Under the pieces are notes generated by a model, which did not search any database, had not been told where the DNA came from, and saw nothing but the letters and a program-made list of their open reading frames with translations. Shown here piece after piece: positions 45,351 to 53,317 of a DNA stretch of 64,000 bases. Made by a program: the position numbers and the translations under genes. The stretch's first letter is position 1, and each line of letters opens with the position of its first letter. Source of the DNA: Gemmatimonadaceae bacterium (GTDB lineage: Bacteria > Gemmatimonadota > Gemmatimonadetes > Gemmatimonadales > Gemmatimonadaceae). The DNA is taken from NCBI GenBank assembly GCA_035606695.1, contig DATNEW010000009.1:62001-126000 (forward strand). The letters are read 5' to 3'.

Positions 45351-46988
45351 GTGGGTCAAACGCGACGAGAGTTCATCAAGTCGGCGTCGACATCCGCGGC
45401 GATGGCAGGTCTCGCCGGCAGCTTCCTCACCGGTCGCAATGCGGCCGACTCTCTCGTCTCCCCGCTCAATCCGTACGCAGCGCCGATCGCCGCCGAGCCC
45501 AACATCAAAGAGCTCGCGGCCGTGGCGCTGGACGCGGCGAAGAGCGCCGGCGCCGATTACGCCGACGTGCGCTTCGTCCGCAATCGCAATCAGAACGTCT
45601 CCACGCGCGAACAACGCGTCGCCGGCATCGCCGACAACGAGACCTACGGCTTCGGCGTGCGCACACTCGTCAATGGATCGTGGGGCTTCGCCGCGAGCCG
45701 CGATCTGACGCGGGAGGAAGTCTCTCGCGTCGCGAAACAAGCCGTCGCTCAAGCACGCGCCAATCGCTCGGCGCTCGTGCGGCCCGTCGTGCTCGCGCCG
45801 GCGCCCGTCGTCGCGAACGGCGTGTGGAAGAGCCCCATCGAGATCGAGCCATTCGACGTCGCGATCGAAGACAAGGTCGGACTGCTGCTCGCCGCGAACA
45901 AGGCGGCACTCGCCGTCAAAGGCGCTCGCTTCGTCAGCTCGAGCATGTTCTTCCTGCGCGAAGAAAAAACGTTCGCCTCGACCGACGGATCGTTCACGTT
46001 TCAGGTCATCTATCGCACCGAGCCGTCCATGACGGTCACCGCTACCGGGAACGGTGACTTCGCCACACGGCAATCGGTGGACGTCGCGCCACGTGGCTTG
46101 GGCTACGAGCACGTGCGCGACGCCAGGCTCGTCGAGAATGCCTCGCGCTGGGCCGACGAGGCCGTGCAGAAGCTGAGCGCCAAGTCGGTGGACGTCGGGC
46201 GCTACGACCTCGTGCTGCACCCGTCGCATCTCTGGCTCACGATTCACGAGTCGGTGGCGCATCCGACCGAGCTCGATCGCGCGATGGGCTACGAGGCGAA
46301 CTACGCCGGCACCAGCTTCGTCGCGCCGCCCGAGAAAGTGCTCGGCACCCTCAAGTATGGTTCGGAGTTGATGAACATTCGCGGCGATCGCACCCAGCAG
46401 GGTTCGCTCTCCGCCTGCGGGTGGGATGACGAAGGCGTTCAGCCGGAAGACTTCGACATCGTCAAGCGCGGCACGTTCGTCGATTATCACACGACGCGCG
46501 AGCAGGCGCTCTGGCTCGATTGGTATTACAAGAAGCGCGGGATACCCACGCGGTCGCACGGCTGCTCGTACGCGCAGACGTGGGCGGCGGTGCAATTCCA
46601 GCGCATGCCGAACGTGTCGCTGCTCCCCGGCGACAAGGATCTCGGCTGGGACGATCTGATCGCGGCGACGGATCGCGGCATCGCGATCATCGGCGACGGT
46701 TCGTTCTCGATCGACCAGCAACGCTACAACGCGCAGTTCGGCGGGCAGGTGTTCTACGAGATCAAGGGCGGGAAGATCACCGGAATGCTCAAGGACGTCG
46801 CGTATCAAATGCGGACGCCCGAATTCTGGGGCTCGCTCGACATGATCGGCGGCGCGAAGAGCTACCACCTGGGTGGCGCGTTCGGCGATGCAAAGGGGCA
46901 ACCGGTGCAGGTGAACGCGGTGAGCCACGGCGCACCCGTGACTCGCTTTCGCAACGTGAACGTCATCAACACCGGACGCAGCGCGTGA
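45351..46988 (+). CDS. tldD: TldD-type metallopeptidase subunit with Tat signal
   Basis: 545 residues from GTG 45351. The N-terminus TRREFIKSASTSAAMAGLAG is a twin-arginine signal, so the protein is probably exported. The family domain begins near residue 50. The zinc motif HESVAH (about 299-304, HExxxH) is intact, and GTLKYGSELMNIRGDRTQQG and GGKITGMLKDVAYQM are family-typical. With TldE it forms a peptidase that degrades small unfolded peptides and processes microcins or antitoxins in E. coli. Overlaps tldE by 4 bp (GTGA). E. coli TldD is cytosolic, so the Tat signal is notable. Confidence 0.9.
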   Translation: MGQTRREFIKSASTSAAMAGLAGSFLTGRNAADSLVSPLNPYAAPIAAEPNIKELAAVALDAAKSAGADYADVRFVRNRNQNVSTREQRVAGIADNETYGFGVRTLVNGSWGFAASRDLTREEVSRVAKQAVAQARANRSALVRPVVLAPAPVVANGVWKSPIEIEPFDVAIEDKVGLLLAANKAALAVKGARFVSSSMFFLREEKTFASTDGSFTFQVIYRTEPSMTVTATGNGDFATRQSVDVAPRGLGYEHVRDARLVENASRWADEAVQKLSAKSVDVGRYDLVLHPSHLWLTIHESVAHPTELDRAMGYEANYAGTSFVAPPEKVLGTLKYGSELMNIRGDRTQQGSLSACGWDDEGVQPEDFDIVKRGTFVDYHTTREQALWLDWYYKKRGIPTRSHGCSYAQTWAAVQFQRMPNVSLLPGDKDLGWDDLIAATDRGIAIIGDGSFSIDQQRYNAQFGGQVFYEIKGGKITGMLKDVAYQMRTPEFWGSLDMIGGAKSYHLGGAFGDAKGQPVQVNAVSHGAPVTRFRNVNVINTGRSA

Positions 46989-48355
46989 CGCTTCGCTCTC
47001 TCGCGATCAGCGCGCGCTATCTCTCGCGTGAGGAATGCGAGGCGATCGCCAAGCGAGCCCTGTCCTTCGCGAGCGCGGACGAGACCCGCGTGCTGATCAC
47101 GAGCAGCAACGTCAGCAACACGCGGTTCGCGGTGAATCAGATCTCCACCGGCGGCGATGCGTTCGACTCCGTCGTCAACGTCATCAGCAAGTTCGGCAAA
47201 CGCAGCGGATCGGCGTCGACGAATCAGCTCGACGATGCCGGATTGCGCGCCGCGGTTCAGATGTCGGAACGCGTCGCCAAGCTCAGTCCCGAAGATCCCG
47301 AGGCGATGCCCGAGCTCGGACCGCAGACGTATCAACCCGGCGTCAATTGGAGCGATGCAACCGCATCGCTCGATCCCGCCTCGCGCGCGACAGCGGTAAG
47401 GCGCATCACCGAACCCGCGAAGGCCGCTGGACTCGTCTCGACGGGATTCATGGAGGCGATCACCGGCGCACAGGCGATCGCGAACGGCAAAGGACTCTTC
47501 GCCTACAATCGCTCAACGGCTTCGGTGCTCACGACGACCGTGCGCACACCCGACGGCACCGGATCGGGTTGGGCCGGCGCCACGCATCACGATTGGAGCC
47601 GCATCGACGCTGCCGCACTCGGCGCTCGCGCAACGGCGAAAGCGCGCACGTCGACGAATCCGGTCGCAATCGAACCCGGACGCTACACCGTCGTGTTCGA
47701 GCCCACCGCCGTGGGAAATCTCGTGCAATTCATCGCGCGCGCGCTCAATGCTCGCGCGGCCGACGAAGGTCGTTCGTTCTTCTCATCGCCCGGTGGAAAG
47801 AATAAAATCGGGCAGAAAGTTGTCGACGAACGCGTGACCATCACGTCCGATCCGTTCGATCCGGAAGTGGCGGGTTCGCCATTCAGTAGTGACGGACTGC
47901 CGACGCAACGCGTCGTATGGATTGAAAATGGTGTTGTGAAAAACCTCGACTATGATAGATATTGGGCGCAGAAAGTCGGACGCGCGCCGACCGGAGCCGG
48001 TGGTTCGATCAGGATGAACGGCGGCTCCGCATCGCTCGAGGACTTGATTCGCTCGACACAACGTGGTTTGTTGGTAACTAGATTCTGGTATCTACGGCCG
48101 GTGGATCAACGCACGATTCTCTACACCGGCCTGACGCGCGACGGAACGTTCCTGATCGAGAACGGCAAGATCACGAAGCCGGTGAAGAATCTTCGCTTCA
48201 ACGATTCGCCGATCTTCATGCTGAACAACCTGGAAGCGATGGGCGTTCCCGAGCGCGTGAGCGCAAGCGAAGGGGGCGAGCCGGGCCAGGCGATTGTAGT
48301 TCCGCCGTTGAAAGTCCGAGACTTCAACTTTACGAGCCTCAGTGATGCGGTCTGA
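46985..48355 (+). CDS. tldE: TldE/PmbA-family peptidase subunit
   Basis: 456 residues from GTG 46985, overlapping the tldD stop. N-terminal helical part with LSREECEAIAKRALSFA, C-terminal PmbA/TldE fold with GRYTVVFEPTAVGNLVQFIA, DERVTITSDPFDPEVAGSPFSSDGLPTQRV and WYLRPVDQRTILYTGLTRDGTFLIENGKI. As expected for TldE it lacks the HExxxH motif and acts as the partner of TldD. It has no visible signal peptide, unlike TldD, so if the complex is periplasmic the two may be co-exported or TldE has a cryptic signal. Confidence 0.88.
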   Translation: MTLRSLAISARYLSREECEAIAKRALSFASADETRVLITSSNVSNTRFAVNQISTGGDAFDSVVNVISKFGKRSGSASTNQLDDAGLRAAVQMSERVAKLSPEDPEAMPELGPQTYQPGVNWSDATASLDPASRATAVRRITEPAKAAGLVSTGFMEAITGAQAIANGKGLFAYNRSTASVLTTTVRTPDGTGSGWAGATHHDWSRIDAAALGARATAKARTSTNPVAIEPGRYTVVFEPTAVGNLVQFIARALNARAADEGRSFFSSPGGKNKIGQKVVDERVTITSDPFDPEVAGSPFSSDGLPTQRVVWIENGVVKNLDYDRYWAQKVGRAPTGAGGSIRMNGGSASLEDLIRSTQRGLLVTRFWYLRPVDQRTILYTGLTRDGTFLIENGKITKPVKNLRFNDSPIFMLNNLEAMGVPERVSASEGGEPGQAIVVPPLKVRDFNFTSLSDAV

Positions 48356-48365
48356 CTGTACCAAC

Positions 48366-48410
48366 GGTACTTCGAGCGAAGGTGCGTAGCGCCGTAGCGA
48401 GAAGGCATGA
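48366..48410 (+). repeat. Family B repeat, degenerate copy
   Basis: Reads GGTACTTCGAGCGAAGGTGC, GTAGCGCCGTAGCGAGAAGG; the core GCGTAGCGCCGTAGCGAG matches the consensus with several changes. It lies just after the tldE stop and before the leader of the H1-like gene. Confidence 0.55.
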
Positions 48411-48423
48411 CTCACAAGACTTC

Positions 48424-48494
48424 ACTCGTCTCCGCGGAGATGAGTGTAGCGACGGTTGAAAAACCGTCGTCTCGCCGATTCACCGGGGAATCGG
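48424..48494 (+). promoter_or_regulatory. Three-hairpin leader of the H1-like gene
   Basis: Three consecutive stem-loops: 48424-48445 (ACTCGTCTCC / GGAGATGAGT, one mismatch, containing the palindrome TCTCCGCGGAGA), 48451-48468 (GACGGTT-GAAA-AACCGTC, a GNRA-type loop) and 48475-48494 (CCGATTC / GAATCGG). They precede the RBS (GGAG, about 48519) and ATG 48531. The first could be part of a terminator after tldE; the ordered set suggests an mRNA regulatory leader. Confidence 0.5.
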
Positions 48495-48530
48495 CCGAGA
48501 GCAAGAACCTCCATTACGGAGATCTTCATC

Positions 48531-48641
48531 ATGGCTGCAAAAAAGGGTCGTAAGAGCGCGAAAAAGGGCGCGAAGAAGGGCGGCGCCAAGCGCGGCGCGA
48601 AGAAGGGCGGACGCAAGTCGGCCAAGAAGAGCCGTCGCTAG
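48531..48641 (+). CDS. 36-residue Lys/Arg-rich histone H1-like protein
   Basis: Starts MAAKKGRKSAKKGAKKGG and ends KKSRR. Of 36 residues, 13 are Lys and 5 Arg (50% basic), the rest almost only Gly, Ala and Ser. It resembles the C-terminal tail of histone H1 and bacterial AlgP/Hc1-type nucleoid proteins. GGAG lies about 9 nt before the ATG and a strong terminator follows 21 bp after the stop, so this is a complete short gene and not a fragment. DNA compaction, or binding RNA, is inferred from charge. An in-frame ATG at 48456 would run through the leader hairpins and is not used here. Confidence 0.75.
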   Translation: MAAKKGRKSAKKGAKKGGAKRGAKKGGRKSAKKSRR

Positions 48642-48662
48642 TCGCGCGTAGCAGGTTGTAAG

Positions 48663-48704
48663 AACAAGAAAGCCGGCGAGCAATCGCCGGCTTTCTTGTT
48701 TTCG
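48663..48704 (+). terminator. Strong bidirectional intrinsic terminator
   Basis: Perfect 17-bp stem AACAAGAAAGCCGGCGA with its complement, 4-nt loop GCAA, followed by TTTTCG; A-rich on the other side. It separates the H1-like gene from the convergent ATP-grasp gene ending at 48712. Confidence 0.92.
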
Positions 48705-48711
48705 CCGTCGC

Positions 48712-49695
48712 TCAACGCGCATACCGCGCCGCCGCCAATTCCACAATTCGCCCAATCAACCCGTCGTACGCCAGCCCATGCTGCCGCGCCGCGCGCGAGA
48801 ACTCACTCTCCCGCTCGAGATAGCAGTTGGGATTCACCTCGATCACATAGATCTCGCCGCTCGCCGCCACCCGAAGATCGATGCGCGCATAGTCGCGCAG
48901 CCGCAGCGCATGAAACGCTTCGACGGCAACGGTCTGCATTCGCGCCTCGAGCTCCGCGTCGAGCCCCTTCGGAAAGATCGATCGCGTGCCGGCATACTCG
49001 GCACCCGATCCCTCGCCGTCGTCGCCCCACTTCGCTTCCCAACTCGCGATGCGCGGCTTGTCCGCCGGAAATCCGCTGAAATCCAACTCGATCACCGGCA
49101 GCGCTTCCGCGCTCACGTTGCCGAGCACGCCGACGTAGAACTCTCGCCCATCGATGAACTGCTCGACGAGCACCGGCTGCTGGTACTCCGACTGTAACTC
49201 GTCGATGCGCGCGAAGAGATCCTTGATCTCCCGCACCACCGACGCCGACGTGATGCCGAGCGATGCATCCTCCTGCGGCGGTTTCACGATCACCGGAAAC
49301 GACAGGTTGCCCGCCCAATCCACAGCGCCGCGATACAACGTCGCGAACTCCGGTGTTTGAATTCCGTGAAAGCGAAGCACCTTCTTCGTGAGCGTCTTGT
49401 CGCCGGCCAGCAATAATCCCGCGGGGCTCGATCCCGTGTACCGAAGCCCGAGCAGGTTGAGCAGCGCCGCGACGTTCGATTCGAGCGCGCTCTTGCCGCC
49501 AAACGACTCGGCGATGTTGATGACGAGCTCCGGGCGCTCGCGCCTGAGCGCATCGACCACCGGCTCGACGTCCTTGTCCACGACGATCGCCGCCACCGTA
49601 TGGCCGAGCGATTCGAGCGTGGACGTCAATTGTTCGATCACGGGGTCGACCGGCGGTTCCAGCGCGTCCGCGGTGTGCAGCAGCACGAGCTTCAT
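48712..49695 (-). CDS. ATP-grasp ligase, D-Ala-D-Ala ligase-like
   Basis: 327 residues. N-terminal pre-ATP-grasp domain (LVINIAESFGGKSALESNVAALLNLLG, about 58-85, close to the NL..FG.GE motif of Ddl), ATP-grasp core FPVIVKPPQEDASLGI (about 135-150), PVLVEQFIDGREFYVGVLG and the metal motif YVIEVNPNCYLERESE (about 280-300). It lies 4 bp after the zinc peptidase on the same strand, so the two are coupled. Ddl itself is about 310-360 residues; the lack of neighbouring mur genes and the peptidase partner suggest a different peptide bond is made. Substrate unknown. Confidence 0.8.
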   Translation of the reverse strand: MKLVLLHTADALEPPVDPVIEQLTSTLESLGHTVAAIVVDKDVEPVVDALRRERPELVINIAESFGGKSALESNVAALLNLLGLRYTGSSPAGLLLAGDKTLTKKVLRFHGIQTPEFATLYRGAVDWAGNLSFPVIVKPPQEDASLGITSASVVREIKDLFARIDELQSEYQQPVLVEQFIDGREFYVGVLGNVSAEALPVIELDFSGFPADKPRIASWEAKWGDDGEGSGAEYAGTRSIFPKGLDAELEARMQTVAVEAFHALRLRDYARIDLRVAASGEIYVIEVNPNCYLERESEFSRAARQHGLAYDGLIGRIVELAAARYAR

Positions 49696-49699
49696 GAGG

Positions 49700-50800
49700 T
49701 CATCGGCCCATCGTCCGCGTGTGCCGGTGATTCATCACCACCGCCGTACCGAACGCCGTCAGCTCGATGAGCGTCGAGGCCTCGAGCCCGCCGACGCGCA
49801 GGCCAAGGTCCGTTGCCCGCCGCGCGAGATGATCGACGAACGATCGCACCACGCTCGGCGGCTCGCTCGTCCAGTACGCGATGCGTGACACGATCTCCCG
49901 ATAGTGCCGGTGCACGAACGAACGCGCCTCTTCGCCACTCGGCGCCTCGGGCGTGGAGAGGAAGATGCGCCGCAAATCGCCGTCGAATTGGCGATCGTCC
50001 TCGATCGGTGCCCGGTCCTCGTTTTCCGCGTAGTGGTCGGCCACGGTATAGCGCATCGCCTCCACCGGCAGATCGTCGTCGGTCGGCGACGGCGCGGCGG
50101 GAGAGAGCGAACCGATCTCGCGCATCACGGCGTCGACATATTCGAGTTTACTCAATGCCGGCCAGCCCGCGTATTCGCGGCGCCAGTCGAGATCCGGCGT
50201 CAGCCATACGGCAAAGGTTTCGGCGAAGTCCTCGTCGGGATGTTTTTGCGCGTACCAGCCGAGAATGTGGCGGACATAGTTGCGGGAGAAGGGGTCCGCG
50301 CGATAGCGCTCGCGATACGGTTTGGCGAATGAGCCGAACGCCGCCTTCCACTCGGGACGCTCGTACAGGCTGAACGCGTAGTTGATCGCATGCCCGCATT
50401 CGTGGCGCATGTACCGCATCGCCTCGGCATCGTCCTCGACGCCCGCCGACATCTCGGCCTCGATGCGCTCGAGGCGCTCGTCGGCGAGGTAGAAGGGAAC
50501 GCCGATGAGCGGCGTGCCGTCGGGGCAGCCCCACTGATCGCTGAGGTAGACCGGCGGACGAAAGGCGATGTCCTTGGCGCCGAGCTCGCGGTAGAGCGCG
50601 TCGACGAGATGCTCGACGCGCGAGTTGCGAATGCTCAGACCCAGGTCCGAGATCCTGCGCCCGAGCAGCGCGGCCCGTTCGCGTTCCCAGTCGGCATCGC
50701 TGGTTTCGCTGGTTTCGCTGGTTTCGCTGGTCGAATCCCGTTTGCCCGCTTCGCGCGTTTCACCGATCACGACCGTCGTGCGCGCAAGGACCGAGCCCAT
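49700..50800 (-). CDS. Putative zinc metallopeptidase (HExxH)
   Basis: 366 residues from ATG 50800. A short low-complexity region contains SETSETSETS (about 25-34, coded by a 9-bp tandem repeat at about 50700-50730). Zinc motif RHECGHAINYAF with His133, Glu134 and His137, and DFAETFAVWLTPD (about 191-203) as the downstream third ligand region, matching the family of putative zinc-binding metallopeptidases. No signal peptide, so probably cytosolic. No Shine-Dalgarno sequence is seen before 50800 and the first 35 residues look poorly conserved, so the true start may be further in. Coupled to the ATP-grasp gene downstream. Confidence 0.75.
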   Translation of the reverse strand: MGSVLARTTVVIGETREAGKRDSTSETSETSETSDADWERERAALLGRRISDLGLSIRNSRVEHLVDALYRELGAKDIAFRPPVYLSDQWGCPDGTPLIGVPFYLADERLERIEAEMSAGVEDDAEAMRYMRHECGHAINYAFSLYERPEWKAAFGSFAKPYRERYRADPFSRNYVRHILGWYAQKHPDEDFAETFAVWLTPDLDWRREYAGWPALSKLEYVDAVMREIGSLSPAAPSPTDDDLPVEAMRYTVADHYAENEDRAPIEDDRQFDGDLRRIFLSTPEAPSGEEARSFVHRHYREIVSRIAYWTSEPPSVVRSFVDHLARRATDLGLRVGGLEASTLIELTAFGTAVVMNHRHTRTMGR

Positions 50801-50807
50801 GAAAGGG

Positions 50808-50841
50808 CGTGAAAAGCGAAAGCCCGGCGAGGATGCCGGGC
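50808..50841 (-). terminator. Minus-strand intrinsic terminator after the 50-residue ORF
   Basis: On the minus strand GCCCGGC, loop ATCCTC, GCCGGGC, then TTTCGCTTTTC. It lies between the 50-residue ORF and the zinc-peptidase start, so it probably ends or attenuates the upstream transcript. Confidence 0.7.
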
Positions 50842-50900
50842 TGCCAGGGGTGGGGCTGGGATTGTCTGCTTCGACGGAGTGCGAACGCGCCGGCTTAGGG

Positions 50901-51053
50901 CTAGGCCGCCTTGGTGTCCGGCGAGTCGTCGCCTTCGGGCGCCGGGCCCCAGACGTACGCAAGCACCATGGGGGTGTGCTCCTGGCGCGGTCCGCGGGAG
51001 ATGACGATGCCGATCGGTTCTTCGCTGGTGATGTTTGCCGCGTTTGCCTTCAT
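50901..51053 (-). CDS. Small ORF, 50 residues, function unknown
   Basis: Starts MKANAANITSEEPIGIVISR and ends SPDTKAA. The central part (PIGIVISRGPRQEHTPMVLAYVWG) alternates hydrophobic and polar residues and looks like a small folded beta protein rather than a leader peptide. A terminator follows about 60 bp after the stop, and an AT-rich upstream region with hairpins precedes it. It is on the same strand and just upstream of the zinc peptidase/ATP-grasp pair. No known family recognised. Confidence 0.5.
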   Translation of the reverse strand: MKANAANITSEEPIGIVISRGPRQEHTPMVLAYVWGPAPEGDDSPDTKAA

Positions 51054-51360
51054 ATATAGAATGACGAAAAGGTCGAGATGAAATGGAGATGAACCGAGCT
51101 GAAAAGCGTGGCCCGGCGACGAGAACGGTTCGCCGCATCGGGCCACGCTGGTGCACCGGGTGGTATTCCGCGGTGCGGCCTTCAACGTGTTCAATGTGCT
51201 GTCGCGCGTGGGAGCTAAAGCACTGACGATGCCAGGAATGGCACGCGTTGTAAGTGCTTGTATTTCAGTTATTTAAAATCAAATCGCCGGCGGAATGCGC
51301 CGGCGCTGTAGTGAAATGACACAAGCATTTTGACACGCTTGTGTCAAAACGACACACAGC
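51054..51360. promoter_or_regulatory. Regulatory-looking gap: hairpin, terminator and TGACAC boxes
   Basis: 51106-51148: minus-strand hairpin GCGTGGCCCG with its complement, followed by CTTTTC (terminator or attenuator form). 51268-51305: minus-strand stem CGCCGGC / GCCGGCG followed by ATTTGATTTTAAAT, a good terminator for the methyltransferase gene. 51317-51350: three half-sites TGACAC, TGACAC, GTGTCA, forming overlapping inverted repeats (GACACAAGC with GCTTGTGTC). The AT-rich part at 51255-51285 stands out from the local GC-rich DNA. No gene is seen in these 307 bp. Confidence 0.5.
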
Positions 51361-52149
51361 TCAGGCCGCCCCCTTCCGTGCCACGAACGTCCGCGTTCGC
51401 CCATCCGCCCGCTCCACCGTCACCTCCCAATCGCGATACCGAGTCCGCAGCTCGTCGAGCAACGGCGCGCCGGTCGACTTTCCCGACGCGGCAAGCGTCT
51501 GCACCAGATGCACGCCCCCGTCGAGCGTTGCACTCTGCAGCACCTCGATAACGCGGGCCCGTTCGTCCGACGACAACTCGTCGAGCGCCGCCAGATTCAC
51601 GATCACCGCATTGAGCGGACGCTCCGGCGTCCAGGACGACAGGTCGCCGATCTGCGCGTGCACCCGCCCCGCGAGGCCGGCGCCGATCGCGGCCTGCATG
51701 ACCCGCTCGACCGTATCGAACTCGGACGTGATGGTCGTGACGTCGCAGCCGTTGGCCGCGAGATAGAGCGCCGAGACTTCGTCGTTGGCGCCGGCGACGA
51801 GCACCTGGCCCTGCGAAGACCGCGGGAACGCCCGCACCAGGACGTCGTCGGGCCGAAGTCCCCAATGCTCGGGACGGCGGAGCTCGTCGATGAGCTTCAA
51901 CCGGCGACGGCGCCACGAATCGTACGTCGGCAGCCGCAGACGGCGCACGATGATGCGATCCACTTCCTCGCACAAGAGCAACTCGGTGAGCGCGAACTGC
52001 GGCTGCGCGGACAACGACGAGACCGCCTCGTCACCGATGCACAGGAGAACGCTGCGCGGCACCGACTCTTTGTAGTTCTCTATTTCTTGTTCGACAAACA
52101 GCTCGTATTCGTGCCGGAGCGAGCGTGTCGGTCGTTGAGAAGAGCCCAT
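51361..52149 (-). CDS. SAM-dependent methyltransferase-like protein
   Basis: 262 residues from ATG 52149. N-terminal helical region (HEYELFVEQEIENYKESVPRSVLL) and then a Rossmann-like domain with a degenerate motif I (VLVAGANDEVSALYLAANG), an acidic DVTTITSEFDTVERV segment and VIVNLAALDELSSDERARV, consistent with a class I methyltransferase. The canonical GxGxG is altered (GANDEVS), so binding of SAM is not certain. Substrate unknown. Confidence 0.65.
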   Translation of the reverse strand: MGSSQRPTRSLRHEYELFVEQEIENYKESVPRSVLLCIGDEAVSSLSAQPQFALTELLLCEEVDRIIVRRLRLPTYDSWRRRRLKLIDELRRPEHWGLRPDDVLVRAFPRSSQGQVLVAGANDEVSALYLAANGCDVTTITSEFDTVERVMQAAIGAGLAGRVHAQIGDLSSWTPERPLNAVIVNLAALDELSSDERARVIEVLQSATLDGGVHLVQTLAASGKSTGAPLLDELRTRYRDWEVTVERADGRTRTFVARKGAA

Positions 52150-52224
52150 GCTACCGCGGGAAAGGTGGAGAGATGGAGCGTAAGGTAGATCTCGGTCCCG
52201 ACGATGCAAGGCCGGATATCGCAA

Positions 52225-52252
52225 CGCCCATCGCCCATCGCCCATCGCCCAT
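52225..52252. repeat. Four tandem CGCCCAT units
   Basis: Minus strand reads GATGGGC repeated four times, a G-quadruplex-type pattern (G3 tracts spaced by 4). It lies about 76 bp upstream of the methyltransferase start and directly before the CDF stop at 52255. Confidence 0.8.
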
Positions 52253-52254
52253 CG

Positions 52255-53226
52255 CTAATCCGGTTCGATGTGCACCGTGACTTGCGATGTACCGAACTCA
52301 CGCTCGATCGCCGCCTCGACGGCATCCGCCAGCCGATGCGCTTCGTCCACCGGCGTCGCACCGGATACGGCGATGGTCACTTCGGCGAAGAGCTGGCCCG
52401 ACGCGGTCGACCGTGAGCGCACGTTGCGCACGTCGCGGATTTCGGGCACGCCCAGCACGACACCGCGCAGCTCGCCGGCATCGATCGCTCGCTCGTCGAC
52501 GAGAATCGGAATCGACTGTCGAAGAATCTGCCAGCCGCTCCACGCGATGATGAGCGCAACCGTGATGGCGAGCGTCGCGTCGAGCGCGGGCCAACCAACG
52601 CGCGAGAGTGCCAACGAACCGACCGCGAGCAGCGTGACGAGAATGTCACTCGCGGTGTGCGCGGCGTCGGCGAGCAGAAACGCGCTGGCAAGCTGTTTCG
52701 CCCGCCGCCGCTCGTACGCGACGACGAAGAAGTTCACGGCGAGCGTGAGCGTGATGACGGCGACGTCGATCGAATGAATCGTATGCGGCGGGCGGCGCGA
52801 CATGAGCGCCGTCACGCCTTCGCGCAGCAGCTCGAAGCACGAGATCGACAGAAAGCCGACGATGCCCAGGGCGCCGAGTGTTTCGAACTTGTCGTGGCCG
52901 TAGGGGTGATCTTCGTCCGGTGCGCGGCCCGCGACGTCGACGAGCATGACGCCGATGAGATTGTTCAGCATGTCGAGCGCCGACTCGAGCGCGGCACCGA
53001 GTACGGTGAGCGCGCCGGTGCGTAACCCGATGATGACCTTGATCAGTGCGACGACAGCGTTGAGGACGAGAACGACGATGAGCGTTCGTCGAACGCCGGG
53101 AGCGCGGAGCGCGGCGGAGACTTCGCCGATGCTGCCATGGCTGCCATGGCTGCCATGACTGCCATGGCCGTTCCCGCTGCCGCCGCGTCGCGGTCGCGCC
53201 GCGCCCGATTGAGTCGAGGAGTCCAC
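52255..53226 (-). CDS. Cation diffusion facilitator (CDF) transporter
   Basis: Exports Zn2+ or a related divalent cation. 323 residues from GTG 53226. The N-terminus has GNGHGSHGSHGSHGS, a His-rich tail coded by a 9-bp repeat (53133-53165). Six transmembrane helices; the metal sites are ALESALDMLNN and HTASDILVT (HxxxD), and the family DEDHPYGHDKFETLG loop is present. A cytosolic C-terminal domain (RNVRSRSTASGQLFAEVTIAV) follows. Divergent from mutM, about 90 bp apart. Confidence 0.92.
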   Translation of the reverse strand: MDSSTQSGAARPRRGGSGNGHGSHGSHGSHGSIGEVSAALRAPGVRRTLIVVLVLNAVVALIKVIIGLRTGALTVLGAALESALDMLNNLIGVMLVDVAGRAPDEDHPYGHDKFETLGALGIVGFLSISCFELLREGVTALMSRRPPHTIHSIDVAVITLTLAVNFFVVAYERRRAKQLASAFLLADAAHTASDILVTLLAVGSLALSRVGWPALDATLAITVALIIAWSGWQILRQSIPILVDERAIDAGELRGVVLGVPEIRDVRNVRSRSTASGQLFAEVTIAVSGATPVDEAHRLADAVEAAIEREFGTSQVTVHIEPD

Positions 53227-53317
53227 GCGTGCAAGTTGGTTGGGTCGTGAATCGCTGGTCAACCATGAAAACCATGAACGCGCACGAAGCGCGAGCTCGT
53301 GCCGGTGCGGAGCGTGA

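Noticed and set aside
51053-51194. Longer version of the 50-residue ORF (97 codons)
   Set aside because: The extension runs through a hairpin and has no gene-like composition.
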